Source: Chelydra serpentina
Taxonomy: Eukaryota; Chordata; Testudines; Chelydridae
Reading direction: 5' to 3'
Assembly (NCBI GenBank): GCA_037349315.1
Contig: JBAIAC010000010.1
Span: forward strand, 33,210,001-33,274,000
Length of the DNA stretch: 64,000 bases
The translations under genes and the position numbers were made by a program. Positions 1-11,584 of this stretch are shown piece by piece. The notes beneath the pieces are model-generated. The model ran no database searches. It was not told where the DNA came from and saw only the letters and a program-made list of their open reading frames with translations. The first letter of the stretch is position 1. Every line of letters starts with the position of its first letter.

Positions 1-1971
1 AAGGTACATTGCCTGATGCTTCCTGTTATTCCATGCATTGCAACACCCATCTGCCCTGGTGGTGGAGAGTGTGGACATGGCTGTGAGAGCATGTTCACAT
101 AACACTCCTATGCAGTTTAAACTACTTTAGGTCAAACCATATATTAAATAATTGATCTAGTAGGGAGTTTGGGGGAGGAAGTGGCTGTGGACTTTAGGGA
201 TGAGAACACCCTGGCCTTCCCTTTTTCAGTTGTACTGAATGAGCTCCAAATTTTAAAGTGGGAATTTTTCAGAACACAGACATATTCTTTCTGTGGTTTG
301 AAGCATCTGACAATCAAGTTAAGTTACAGGAACTGGCGATTTGCCTATCGTGCTATAATCTTTAAAAAAACCAACTTTGGGGGACTTTGCTGACGTTTTG
401 TACTCAACAGAATAGGAGTCTGATGATGCAGATGAATGAATTTGCAAAAGGCACTTACGCCAGTGCTCGTCGTCAGTCCTGGTATGCTCGGCCTTTGTCT
501 CTGCTCACTAGGGATAATTGATAGGAGATAATGGTGTATATATGTTTTGTTTCATTATGTGTTTATATTTTATATGAAAAGAATTAAAATAAAGTAATTT
601 TGCAGAAAGAATAGTGACACGAATGGTTTGATCTGGGGAAGGGCAAAGTCCCTGTGAAATTCAGGCCACAAGGGTATGATCCTATAAGTCCAACTCAGGC
701 AAAGTTCCTATTGACTTCAATGGGCCCCAAGTAAGGTATATGCCATTTTGCCTTACCATGTACTTTGCATGCCAGATGTGTGGTTACAAAGCCTATGCTA
801 TTATGGGCCAAATGCTGCAATTTTTGTGAGATTTTTGTCTGAGTAAAGATTGCAAGATGCAGCCCTATGTGTGCCTATTAACATGTCTACTGGCAGAGCG
901 GGTATGTACAACTGGTGCTTGTAATAATTAAATAATAATACTTTACACATCTGCACCATTCAGTGTCTGGATAGGTTAGCATAAACATGTATGTTTATAT
1001 GGAAATGTCAATTACCAGTCAACACTAAAAGAGATTATCGCAGAACAGAAATGGATGCACAGGGAAATACAATTCCATTGTTCCCAAAAATAAACAAGCA
1101 AGAATTTGCAAGATAATCCCTATAATTAAATGAAGCTAGAAATGAAATGGGCCCTGAGCTATCAAGAACCACTACAGTGTCTTAATCAGGCCATGGAGAC
1201 AGAGAAGGGAGTGGTCACAGATTGGGTGACAGATCTTTAAAGATCTCATTAAATTCACATTTGATAAAAGGGGAACTGCGAAAACCGTGCTGATACAGGA
1301 TGTGGATTGGAGTTCCTCATCTTAATTGTGTTGTCTGGATTGCAATGGCATGAGGTTCTATTAATCATAGTAAAAATACCTAACCAAAGATTGAGGATAA
1401 GAAAAAAGTACAATTCAGAGGAAACTCCCTCGGTTAATTCCACTGTTCCCATTTGATCGGCCGTATGTCTGAACTGAAGTAAAAGGTCTGCATATATAGG
1501 CTGATACATACCATGATCTTCTGCTCTACTATCTTCTGTTTCTGGTGGCCCTGTGAACAGTGTAATGCTGGAGACCTTTGAGTACATTTGGCCAAAAGAA
1601 AAGATCAACTACCAAATGCTCCTTCTTTCAGTTTTGCTCTACTGCACTGACGCAATCAGCACTTCCAATTGCAGCCAAGGAAATGAACTCTGCTGGTATT
1701 AAAATAGTTTCTTCTTAACAAGAAGCAAAAGATGAAAAATACTGTTTATAGCATTGCCTTAGCGAAGTTGTAGGTAGAGTTCAGCATTTTGTTTAAGCCG
1801 CCAGCTCATATGTAAACTTGTTTTAGGTAGATAAATTGTGAAAGATGTTTGATTGACAGCCCTACAGCCTGAAGTCATAGAGCCACAGAACAAGCTGCAG
1901 CATGGGCAGACTTTTCCCTATTGTACTGCCAGTGTGGACTAGAGAGGCCATATTTAGTGAAGAGAGAATAA
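1..1971. other. unassigned non-coding DNA
   Basis: I see no gene or well-bounded repeat here. Open frames are short and have no recognisable domain. About 650-745 resembles old dispersed reptile repeat debris that contains the phrase 'gacttcaatggg', but I cannot assign it to a family. The block ends at the left inverted repeat of the Harbinger transposon. Confidence 0.5.
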
Positions 1972-2376
1972 GGCCTGGTTTACACAACAGGGTTAGGTTG
2001 ATTCAAGGCAGCTTACATTGACCTAGCTGTGGATGCATCTTCACTTAAACTTGACTCCCACCAACGTAAATGCCCTGCTACAGCGATGTAATAACACCCG
2101 CTCAGTGGCAGTCAATGTAATTAGGTTGACGCAGTGATAGTTTAGACACTGCATTACTTATGTCGACTGTTACTGGCCTCCAGGAGCTGTCCGCAATGCC
2201 CAACACTGATCACTCTGGTCAGCATTGTGAACTCCGCTGCCCAGAGGTCAGGTAGACAGGAAGGCACCTCTTCCCTTTAAAGCCCCACAGATTTTTGAAA
2301 TTCCTTTTCCTGTTTGCCCAGCTTAGCGAGCACACCTAGCAGCTCTCCATTGTAGAGTGTAACTGCCCAGCTGACC

Positions 2377-4090
2377 ATGCCGGCTACACACTGCAGACGC
2401 GCTCCTGCCTGGAGTGCACAGGAGGTGTTGGATCTCCTGGGTTTGTGGGGAGAAGAGGCTGTGCAGGTGCAGCTCTGATCGAGTCATAGAAACATGGACA
2501 TCTACAAGCAGATTGTTCAAGGGATGCAGGAGAAGGGTTACGACAGGGACCTGCAGCAGTGTCATGTGAAAGCCAAGGTGCTACAGCAGGCGTACCAGAA
2601 GGCCAGCGAGGCCAACAATTGATCTGGTGGCAGAGGTGAAAGTAAGCCGGTACGGTATGGTATGGCGTACCGGCAAGAGCCAGTACACCGTGTTGGACCG
2701 GACCGGCTTCCCCAGGCCGGCGATTTAAAGGGCCTGGGGCTCCCGGCAGCAGCCCCTGGGAGCCCCTGGCCCTTTCAATCACCGCTGGAGCCCTCGGCTG
2801 CCACTGCTACCCCAGTTGAGTCTTCCAATTGAGCCACCCCACAGACCCCTCCCAGGACGCCGGCGTACTGGTAAGTCCTTTAAGTTACTTTCACCCCTGT
2901 CTGGTGGAGAGCTGCAGATCTCTTGCTGCATGCCACGCTCAACCGAGACCCCATCGCCACACCCAAGAGCATTGTGGATACTTCCAAGGAGCATGATTCA
3001 CAGGCCATTGCTTTGAACAGCAAGGAGGAGGAGGATGGAGGACAGATGATCCAGCTGTGCAGCAAGCCAGAATGTGTTTTTGACTCTGCTGCAGTCCTGA
3101 CAGGCGAGCCTGATGCAGGGGAAGGAACCTCTGGTAAGTATGCAGTTTGCTTTGAAATGACAGGGATGGCAGCCCCAAAGTAGCAGGACACATCTATTGA
3201 TTTACTCTTTTTTACTGTGCTAGAAATACCAGTGGAACAACCAAGAGAGGTAGAGCTGCCATCTGCTTTTCATTTCCCTCTAGAGTTAGGCACAGGGGAC
3301 TATGAGGAGCAGTGTGTTTATGTACACCAGGGTGTTCCGTGAATCCTCGGTAGAGCTCTCAGTGAAACTTTCATGAAGGTAGTTTGCAATCCTCTGCCAA
3401 AGGTTTCTGGGGAGGGCTACCTTATTTTTTCCATGGTGGTAGGACACTTTCCCACACCACTCAGTGATTACTTCAATAGGCACCATTGCAGTACACAGGC
3501 TAGCAGCATACGGCCCCGGGCAGCATTGGGACGCCAGCAGCAGCTGCGCTGTCTCTGCCTCTGTTACCCTCAGGAGTGAGGTATCAGCTAAAATCACCCC
3601 CGCCTGTGGAACGTGGTGCCAGTACTCAGTTACATTGCCCTCACTATAATCGTGCCAATGAGCTATTTATTCTCCTCTCATTTTCCCAACCCTCCTGAGG
3701 GCTGTACTCACCATGGCTCCCCCTCCACATCCGCGGAATGCCTGAGCCAGATAAGGAGGAGAAATAAGAGGATCCAGGATGACATGTTCCAGGAGATCCT
3801 GCAAGCCAGTGCTGCGTCAGAGAACTAGCACAGGGCCTGGAGGATCACCCTTGCAGACAGCATGGACAAGGATAGAGTGAGATGTGAAAGGTGCAGGAAA
3901 AGGAGAGGGATGTGCTGCAGGAGATGCTTGCACTTCTCAGACAGCAAACTGAGATGTTGCAGACTCTGGTGGTCCTGCGGGTCCAGCAATCCTGTGCTCA
4001 CCTCCCTCTGCAGTCCATAGAGAACTCAATGTCGGGACCTTCCTATACCCCTGCCGCCCTCAGCATTCCATGTGCTATGGCTGGTGCATG
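2377..4090 (+). pseudogene. Myb/SANT-like DNA-binding protein of Harbinger (relic)
   Basis: In PIF/Harbinger elements this protein works with the transposase and binds the element ends. The frame from ATG 2377 encodes a SANT/trihelix-like start (RRAPAWSAQEVLDLLGLWGE), then an in-frame TGA, then RNMDIYKQIVQGMQEKGYDR and a Q-C-V-K-L-R-Q-A-Y-Q-K type segment. The 269-bp hAT-type element interrupts it at 2631. After that an acidic middle (EEEDGG, about 3020-3045) runs to a consensus-like splice donor GGTAAGTATG at 3134-3143. A downstream segment encodes RRRNKRIQDDMFQEILQASA (about 3755-3815), and a coiled-coil-like tail encodes RQQTEMLQTLVVLRVQQS (about 3936-3990). This order matches the Myb/SANT proteins common in turtle genomes. 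The stop and frame changes mark a pseudogene. Exon limits are approximate. Confidence 0.75.
2631..2899. mobile_element. hAT-type short non-autonomous transposon
   Basis: The 269-bp insert has ends CAGAGGTGAAAGTAA and TTACTTTCACCCCTG, an inverted repeat with one mismatch. An exact 8-bp duplication, TCTGGTGG, flanks it at 2623-2630 and 2900-2907. An 8-bp duplication with CAG...CTG ends is the hAT signature. It has no coding capacity. It lies in the coding part of the Harbinger Myb-like gene, so it is the younger insertion. Confidence 0.88.
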
Positions 4091-4439
4091 TGTGCCTGAA
4101 ATGGAGTGTTCTTTGCCCTTCGTAAGTTCTGTTCCCTTAATTTATTAAGTTTTAAATGTTTTTTTTTAATTGCCTGGTTCATGTTTGAGAATAAAATTAT
4201 ATTTTTCGGAATAAAAGTCTTCTTTATTAGTTCACAACATATGCTGTCTGGTGCTGAGCAGGTCTGACACCCACCAATTTCCTGTTACTTCACTTTGTCA
4301 CAGAACCCATAACACCATTCACAGACAATATTAATTGGTGCCTTGCCAGTGTTATAGTCCTACATACAGGCACTCACTACAAGATTCATACTGGGCTGTG
4401 AAAGAGCAAGGCCAGGTAGAGCACACTACAGCAATACAC

Positions 4440-5576
4440 ACTGCTCTGGCTCACTATCTAAATGGCCTATCAAAGCCTCGCTGAGCCATATAGCTCTGTG
4501 TTGAGCTTTTTTAATACCCCTTTTATTTGGCTGTTCAAATTCAGCGGACAGCCACTTCACCTCTGCCCCAGTGGAAACTTTCCCCACTTTGCTTCACAGA
4601 TATTATGAAGGACAGAGCAGGCAGCTGTAATGAGTGGTATATTTTTCTCACTGAGATCCAATCTTGTAATTAAACAATGCCAGACCCCTTCAAATGACCA
4701 AAGGCACATTTAACTGTAACTCTGCATCAGCTGGGCCTGTAGTTGAAGCTCTGACAGGAAAGCATCCCCAGTGACCCACTAATGCTTGAATAACCATAGA
4801 AAAGTAGCCTTTTCTGTGACAAGGTGGTATAAGGATATGCATGCTATCTATTGGGGGGTGGGATAGCTCAGTGATTTGAACATTGGCCTGCTAAACCCTG
4901 GGTTGTGAGTTCAATCCTTGAGGGGGCCCTTTAGGGATCTGGGGCAAAAATTGGGGATTGGTCCTGCTTTGAGCAGGGGGTGGGACTAGATGACCTCCTA
5001 AGGTCCCTTCCAACCCTGATATTCTATGATTCTATTGCCCCACCACAGTTTGGGAACCCCATTGCTGCAAAACCATCCACGATGTCATGCACATTAGCAG
5101 GAGCCAATTAATGGCCCCCTGCAGTGGATCAACTCCAAATTGATTCCTGACTGACTGGTAATAATCTGGCATTGCGAGTTTCCACAGTGCAATGGCCACT
5201 CACTTCTCAACTGTCAGTGCAGCTCTCATTTTGCTGTCCCTGCATGGGAGAGCTGGGGTGAGTTCGGCACACAGATCCAGAAACGTGGCCTTGCACATCC
5301 GGAAGTTCTGCAGCCACCACTCAGCATTCCAAACCTGCATGACATGCGATCCCACCAGTCAGTGCTTGTTTCTTGGGCCCACAACTGGCACTCCACCATC
5401 TCTGTGAATGCCACCAACAACCTTGAATTGTTTCTCTCTATGTCCCACAGCAATCTAGCCTCCAAGGAATCATCATGTTCCCCATGGCGTCTCTTGCAGA
5501 TCTGGAAATACTGCATGATCATGTGCTCTGTGCTTGCAATGCTCATGACAATAGTGCAGAGCTGTGCAGGCTCCAT
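4440..5576 (-). pseudogene. PIF/Harbinger DDE transposase (HARBI1-like), relic
   Basis: This was the nuclease that cuts and moves Harbinger elements. Reading on -, a start MEPAQL at 5576 leads to AQETSTDWWDRM, matching the conserved ETSTDWWDR block of turtle Harbinger transposases. Next come RAALTVEK, an in-frame stop, ALWKLAMPDYYQSVRNQFGV and a frameshifted DGFAAMG region. A SINE at 4853-5035 lies 5 bp before the motif that carries the first catalytic Asp, here IDSMH (Asp codon 4848-4846; family form IDGTH). HRKGYFSMVIQAL follows. The segment with the second Asp appears deleted. The third acidic residue, in the family motif VECAFG, is Lys here (VKCAFG, codon 4711-4709). The C-terminal part reads to about 4440 with stops. 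The protein is clearly non-functional. Confidence 0.82.
4853..5035 (+). mobile_element. tRNA-derived turtle SINE (Cry-type) with CR1-like tail
   Basis: The head looks like a tRNA gene with a Pol III A box (GATAGCTCAGTGATTTGA) and B box (GTGAGTTCAATCC). The body includes GGGGATTGGTCCTGCTTTGA. The tail, GACCTCCTAAGGTCCCTTCC followed by ATTCTATGATTCTAT, is shared with CR1, which implies mobilisation by CR1 machinery. It sits inside the Harbinger transposase relic and is nearly full length. Confidence 0.88.
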
Positions 5577-5917
5577 GTTTCGGTCAGAGATGGACAGATA
5601 GTGAGGAGGGACATGCAGGTTTGTGCAGATTTTGAAAAGAAGGTGCAAAATATTATGGGATGCGGATGAAATTATGGGAAGGAGAACATTGCATTATTGG
5701 GAAGTTGACCCCATGCTCCCCAGTCACCCCGTGTGACCCATTTTGGCCCCATCAGGCATTGCAAAGACTTTGGCGAGTTGCACAGTGGGATACCTACCCA
5801 CGGTGCACTGCACTCCGCGTCAATACAAGTGCTGCTGGTGAGGAGGTGCACTGCCAACACAAGGAGCAAAGTGTTGCCATGCACAAGCGCTGAAATAACT
5901 GTAGTGCAGACATGGCC

Positions 5918-7045
5918 TCAGTCTTTATGTCCTCTCAAAGACTGCCATGCAAGGTGGAGATTGCCATAGGTATTGTCATAGTGGGAATGGTATTGGACTG
6001 GCCATGTGTTTAATTAAAAAAAGACAATCTAGCAGGTTTAAAATTGTTGCTTTATTAAGAAAGCTGTAACTTTGCATTAATATTTGGTAGCGACCTGTTT
6101 TTTTTGTTTTTTGTTTTTAGATCTGAAGACAACTGTGCTCCTTAGGTTAGTTTCTTCAGCAGTTCTCCAGAAAGAGTGTTGTGAATCAGTAGGTGATGTG
6201 GTAAAGAGCTAGCTATTTTGAGTGCCAAACTAAATATTGCTTCAAAGCAGAAGTTTAATTTTTATTACTAATCATATAGTAGTGCACAGTGATTACTATT
6301 GTTAGGGATTACTTATATAGTGCCAAAGGTAAACATGGTCCTCACAGAACAGGTAAAAGGCAAGGTGACTGCTTCAAGGAGCACACACTATAACTCAGAC
6401 ATATATGATAGCTGAGTAATAGTTCCAGTCACCATGGGAGTAGACATCCCTGAGAAATATTGGACGGCAGTGAGCAGTGGAAGGCTTAGCAAAAGAAGTG
6501 TCAGGGAGAAGGATGTTGCTTTGTGCACAAGAGGTGGGAGGCCATTCTAAAGATAGGAGGTGGTATGAAAGATGGCATGTTATAAGGAGTGGGAGAAGGA
6601 CACAAAAATAGCCATTTAAGAGAGGGAGGTTGCGGATGAACATCATTGCAGAAGCAGGAGATAATTAGAACACAAGTGTAGGCTGAGTGGAGTAGTGCAG
6701 GGCCTTGACCGTGAGAATGAAAAGCTTATAGAACAAAAGGGAGTCAGTGCAGGATGCAGGGACGGTTGATGATGTGGTCAGAGCAGCAGGAGGGGAAGAC
6801 AAAGTATTGTTTTGACTGTACATATAACTAAAGGCAGATGAATACTCAACTGTTTGTAATAGTAATAAATACACCCCAGTGGACCAGACATTAAATGTCT
6901 GTTTACTCCCAGCAAACTGAGCTGATGAACCTTAAGATTCACTGGTAGTTATGAGAGACTGATTTCATCTCTCACAGAGCCTGGAAGCATCCCTTCAAGA
7001 AACTTCTATTGAGTACTAAGAGTAATTTAATTACCATCAGGTAGA
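5918..7045. other. unassigned; diffuse old repeat at about 6300-6870
   Basis: No gene is recognised. From about 6300 the phrase 'atatagtgccaaaggtaaac' and a following purine-rich stretch look like an old, middle-repetitive amniote element, but I cannot name the family. The rest is AT-rich with no evident structure. Confidence 0.35.
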
Positions 7046-7160
7046 ATCATAGAAGATTAGGGTTGGAAGAGACCTCAGGAGGTCATTGAGTCCAATCCCC
7101 TGCTCAAAGCAGGACCAACACCAACTAAATCATCCCAGCCAAGGCTTTGTCAATAAAATC
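7046..7160 (-). mobile_element. CR1 LINE 3' tail fragment
   Basis: Read on +, the fragment starts 'aatcatagaagattagggtt' and continues 'ggaagagacctcaggaggtc'. That is the reverse complement of the CR1 3' untranslated tail that ends in ATTCTATGATTCTAT-like octamers. It is 5' truncated, as most CR1 copies are. A second short 'aatcatagaatataagggtt' start at 7158 suggests another very short tail beside it. Confidence 0.75.
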
Positions 7161-7304
7161 ATAGAATATAAGGGTTGGAAGAAAGGCCAACCAATGGGCT
7201 TCATCTAGGATTTGAACCCAGGACCTCTCACACGTGAAGACCAATGAGCCAGACACACATGTAGGTGTGTTCCTAGCAGGGAAAGGACATAAACCAATAG
7301 TAGA

Positions 7305-8079
7305 GCAGGTCAAAATATTTCAACTGAAAAATTTTCCTGCTGAAAAATTAGGTTTAATCAAGGACAATATTTGTATGGAAATATGTCCATTTCAACACAA
7401 TTTTGATTTTTTTAAAATGGGAAGTTTCAAAGCACAATAAAAATTTTCATGTTGAATTGAAATTTTCATTTTCATTTTCTTTCACGACAACCATTTTTAA
7501 AAAAAAGATTTTGAAATGTTGTGTTTTAGTTATTTCCTCTTTGTCCCTGTCCCTCCCACCACCACTATTTTGTCACTGGATGCAATAGAATTAATGATCT
7601 CTAGGTTTTGATTTTTTTCCCCCTTTTTCTTCTCTAACTTTTCAAAACTTTCTCAGCTTTGGCCAAATTACACAGGGGGAAAAAAGGAAAATACACTTTA
7701 ACTTTGCCACTCTGTGACTTTTCAAATTAAGGAAGTTTTGGAAAGTTTCAGAATGGCAGAGTTACAAAGTCTCATTTTTCCTTTTACCACTCTGTACATT
7801 CTCTAAAATTGGGGAAATCTGGAAAAATCACAAATTAAAAAAAGGAAAAAAGTTTGTGTGTGTGTGTGAATCCTGCACATTGTTTATTTTATTGCACTTA
7901 GTGACAAAAAAAGTGGCGGGGGAATGAGCGAGGAAAGGAGAAAAACAAAACTTCAAAATTTTGAAATTTCAACACCCCTCCCCCCAAAATAATCATAAAA
8001 TTTCTCAACAAACAAATAAATAAATTGTTCCATTTGGAACCCTGCAAAATGGAAACAATTTTGATATTTTGACCAACTG
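7305..8079. mobile_element. AT-rich element with inverted ends (unclassified)
   Basis: The left end contains GGTCAAAATATTTC (7308-7321) and the right end, reverse-complemented, contains GGTCAAAATATC (8063-8074), so the ends are inverted repeats. Between them is AT-rich sequence full of 'ttttcatttt'-like runs with no coding capacity. A related AT-rich segment starts near 35666 ('gagctggtcaatttttt'). I infer a non-autonomous DNA transposon; no clear duplication was found. Confidence 0.5.
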
Positions 8080-9986
8080 TGCCCAGCAATAGCAAGAAGT
8101 AGAATGGATTGATGTTACTACCTGAGCTTGAAAAAGGAGCATAATAGGAGAAGCAGGAGAAAATGAGATGAACTGTTGGTGAACTTTTTACAGTACTGCC
8201 AACTCTACACATTCAAAAATCATGGGGCAGAGCCCTTAAAAAATCAGAATACTGACTTTAAAACATGAGATTTAAATATCAATAAATCAAATTAGTGTTT
8301 TTGGTCTGACTTTTGCACCGTCCCTGTCTCCAATTTGTGTGCAATTATTTCAGGTTTAAAATGTAACTTTACATGCACATATGAAAATGTACGCATACAG
8401 AGAAATGCACACCTCCCTGCTGGCTGCTACCTGGGGGATTCTGCTTACTCTCGCCTAAGGAGGTAATTGCAAAATCATAAATAATTTGACATCAGCTTGC
8501 TGATGATTGATGTAATCTAGAATGATTATTCCACAGACAAAATATTCTGTCTTCTCTTTCCATCTGTATACAAAAATTCCTGAAATATATAGAAAGTAGA
8601 AATGGGTCCACATCAGGGCTAGGACCAGACCCAAACTTCAGGGTTGTTTGGATTCAGGGTTTGAGTTAAATCCCATAATCACTAAGGCTATGTCTACACC
8701 TAGTACACCACAGTGGCTCAGCGGCAGCTTGAGTGTAAACATGCACTATAGTGATGGGAGGGGTCTCTCGTTGCTGTAGTTAATCCACCTCCCCAATTAT
8801 GGATGGGAGATCCACTGAAAGTTTCCTTCTTACAGTTATGTGAAGTTGTCAATGTTTTCCTCTGGAATTATTGCCTAACAGAACAGATTTGGGGTGAAGT
8901 TTTGGCAAGAATTCACAAATTCGTTCAAGGGTAGCATTTTCACTAGACAAAACAGCCTCAACCGTGGAAAGTAGAAAAATTGCTTTTTATACAAATCAAA
9001 CTTTCTTAAATTTGTCCCAGCCTGTAATTCCCCATTATCACAGCTATTATTATTCTTATTATTATGTATGTGTTTGTTTATTATAGCACACCGACCCCAG
9101 TGCCAATCAGAGAAAACTGCATCAGAAACTTAGCTGTGTAGGTCTGTTCCCAAACCCACTACTGGGAAATGTGTTTCCCCGAATCAGAAACAGTGAATAC
9201 ATTGCAGTGAAATATGAGGCCCAGTCATGGATTAGAATCCCATTGTGCCAGTTCTGCTTCTCCACCTCTTCTTATGACTTTTTAAAATAATGTTCTCTTT
9301 GTTTTCTTTTCAGTTCCCATCCTTCTGCAGGAAAATTTGGGGAAAGGACAGTCTAGCTCCTACAGGCAGGTCTCTTTTAGAAGGGACATAAATCTTTACG
9401 CTGCAAGCAATGGACATACAAAAATAAATCCATCCTTCCTCATAAGCCACATTATTTCCAAATAAAATTCTCAAGAAACTCCACATTCAAGATTCCTGTA
9501 AATAAAGTCAGAGTAACTGGCAGAAATTCCCAAACAAGAGAGAACAAAATTAACTGAAACTGAAATCCTGTGTAACCGGCTGGAGAAGAGATGTTTACAG
9601 AGACTTTTAAGGTGAAATCCTGACCTCGTTGAAGTCAATGAGAGTTTTGGCCATAGACTTCAATAAATCCAGGATTTCACTCTTAATATTTTTCACTTTA
9701 ATATAGTTGAAAGCGGTCTAACCAGTTGACAATATGCTACAATCAAATGAATCTTGCGCTAATAAATATGAACTCTAATTTCCTTCTTTGTCTGCTTGGA
9801 AGTTCCAGGCTTGCAAAATTACAGAGTAAATATAAACAAGAGATGGAATTGGTGATTCAGCTGCCTAACATGTTTGTATGTCACATGACAGGAATGTTAA
9901 TGTCTTGAAAACCTAGTTATTCTATTCCTCCATGGAGAGAGTTTTCTCCCACTGGCTTTTCAAGGCAGAGAGTGCACCAATTATAA
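8080..9986. other. mostly unassigned; Harbinger-like end at 8683-8800
   Basis: A fragment at 8683-8800 begins 'ctaaggctatgtctacacct', like the TIRs of the Harbinger-type elements nearby, but I see no partner end. About 8190-8300 ('ctgccaactctacacattc') resembles an old dispersed reptile repeat. About 9060-9250 looks like the 'gcccagtcatgg' dispersed repeat split by the 107-bp unit at 9087. No gene is seen. Confidence 0.4.
9087..9193. repeat. 107-bp direct repeat, copy 1
   Basis: Positions 9087-9193 and 10279-10385 match at about 102 of 107 positions, in the same direction, with starts 1192 bp apart. Both begin CACACCGACCCCAGTGCC and end GAATCAGAAACAG. Copy 1 appears to interrupt an older dispersed repeat; copy 2 lies inside the foldback unit. 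The family is not recognised. Confidence 0.8.
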
Positions 9987-10596
9987 TAGTATCATTATAG
10001 CAGCTCTCATGTGGATGACTGATTTCCATTGGTCTTTCTGTTTCACTGAGGGATAGACCATGTGCATTGTCAATTATGATAGCATCTCCACTTCATCCTG
10101 CACTGCCCCCAGTGATGTAAAATCTAGTTTGGGAATTTTATATTGGCTTCTTCACCATTCTTTGTGATGTTTCTGACATTGGCAGGGCCAATGGAGTGTC
10201 TGATGTGGTTCCCCTTCTGGGGTTTTTCATAGTCAGTGGAAAAGCAGAGCGGGAATGGGTAAGGTTGTGACGCTATACCACACCGACCCCAGTGCCAATC
10301 AGAGAAAACTGCATCAGAAACGTAGCTGTGGAGGTCTGTTCCCACACCCACTACTGGGAAATATGTTTCCCTGAATCAGAAACAGGATCATCTGATGTAG
10401 CATTCCCTGACTATGAAACAGGCAGTGTTACAGCTGCTAGCCACATTTCCTGATGATGGGGATGCAGTGAAATACATTGTCAAATAATATCTTCAATTGG
10501 GTAAACTAAATGCAAGCCACATCCACTTCATGACTAGCCTGTAAATTAGGTGAATGGAAATCAGTCATCCACATGAGAGCTGCTATAATGATACTA
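9987..10596. repeat. foldback unit with perfect 44-bp inverted arms
   Basis: The arm at 9987-10030 begins TAGTATCATTATAGCAGCTC. It is the exact reverse complement of 10553-10596 over 44 bp, with a 522-bp interior. The interior has copy 2 of the 107-bp repeat and no convincing open frame. Perfect arms next to diverged neighbours suggest a fairly recent event: a foldback or MITE-like element, or a local inverted duplication. No clear target-site duplication was found. Confidence 0.75.
10279..10385. repeat. 107-bp direct repeat, copy 2
   Basis: This is the second copy of the unit at 9087-9193, inside the 44-bp-armed foldback unit. It differs at about five positions. Confidence 0.8.
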
Positions 10597-10689
10597 TCAT
10601 AAATAAAGACAGTGTTGTTCTAGACTCTCTAAGTTCCAGGGGTGTGAAAAATCCACAGCCCTGAGTGACTTAGTTATATAGTATATATT

Positions 10690-10835
10690 ATTGTTATTAT
10701 TTATTTGTATTATGGTGCCTAGGAGCCCCAGTCATGGACCAGGACCCCATTGTGCTAGGCGCTGTACAAACAAAGATCAAAAAGACAGGCCCTGCCCCAG
10801 AGAGCTTACAATCTAAGACAAGAGACAACAGAAGG
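10690..10835 (+). repeat. ancient dispersed repeat ('gctaggcgctgtacaaac' type)
   Basis: The segment reads 'ttatttgtattatggtgcct', then 'gtgctaggcgctgtacaaac', then 'agagcttacaatctaagac'. I know this phrase as a common repeat in turtle, bird and crocodile DNA but cannot name the family with confidence. A second copy lies at 14117-14230. Confidence 0.6.
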
Positions 10836-11584
10836 ATACAGACAGTGATGTACTATTGAAAGGGATGTACTATTACAATTCTGTGTAATGCTGAAGCTTT
10901 CTGGAAGGGCGTTAGCCATTGACTTTGGGTTTTGAGGGAGCTCATAGGATCACAGAAATGTAGGACTGGAAGGGACCTCAAGAGGTCATCAAGTCCAGCC
11001 CCCTGCACTGAGGCAGGACCAAGTAAACCTAACCCATATTTGGCTGGTGTTTGTCCAGCCTGTTCTTAAAAACATCCCATGACAGGGATTCCACAACCTC
11101 CCTTGGAAGCCTCTTTCAGCACTTAACTATCCTTATAGTTAGAAAGTTTTTCCTAATATCTAACCTAAATCTCCCTTGCTGCAAATTAAGCCCATTCCTT
11201 CTTGTCCTACCATCAGCAGACATCAAGAACAATTGATCACTGTCCTCTTAATATCAGCCCTTAATATAGTAGAAGACCACTATCGGGTCACTCAATTTTC
11301 TTTTCTCAAGACTAAACATACCCAGTTTTTTTAAACTTTCCTCATAGGTCAGGTTGTCTAAACCTAAAAAATATCATTTTTATTGCTCTTCTCTGGACTC
11401 TCTCCAATTTGTCTACATCTTTCCTAAAGTGAAATATCCAGAACTGGACACAGTACTCCAGCTGAAGCCTCACAGTTGCCTAGTAGAGTGGGACAATTAC
11501 CTCCTGTGTCTCACAATACAACCCTTCTGTTAATACACCTCAGTACATTAGCCTTTTTCGCAACTACATCACATTGTTGACTCA

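Larger units (their letters stand above)
1972..5917. mobile_element. PIF/Harbinger DNA transposon, two-gene, decayed
   Basis: This is a 3946-bp DNA transposon. The left end reads GGCCTGGTTTACAC and the right end, reverse-complemented, reads GGCCATGTCTGCAC, giving an imperfect terminal inverted repeat. The flanking triplets are TAA on the left and TCA on the right, close to the 3-bp TWA duplication typical of PIF/Harbinger. It has the superfamily's two-gene layout: a Myb/SANT-like DNA-binding protein on + (from 2377) and a DDE transposase on - (about 5576 to 4440). The genes converge. A 269-bp hAT-type element (2631-2899) and a SINE (4853-5035) are inserted in it. Stops, frameshifts and lost catalytic residues make it inactive. 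It is a plausible relative of the short elements at 11.6, 13.1, 15.0 and 41.6 kb, which have similar ends. Confidence 0.85.
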
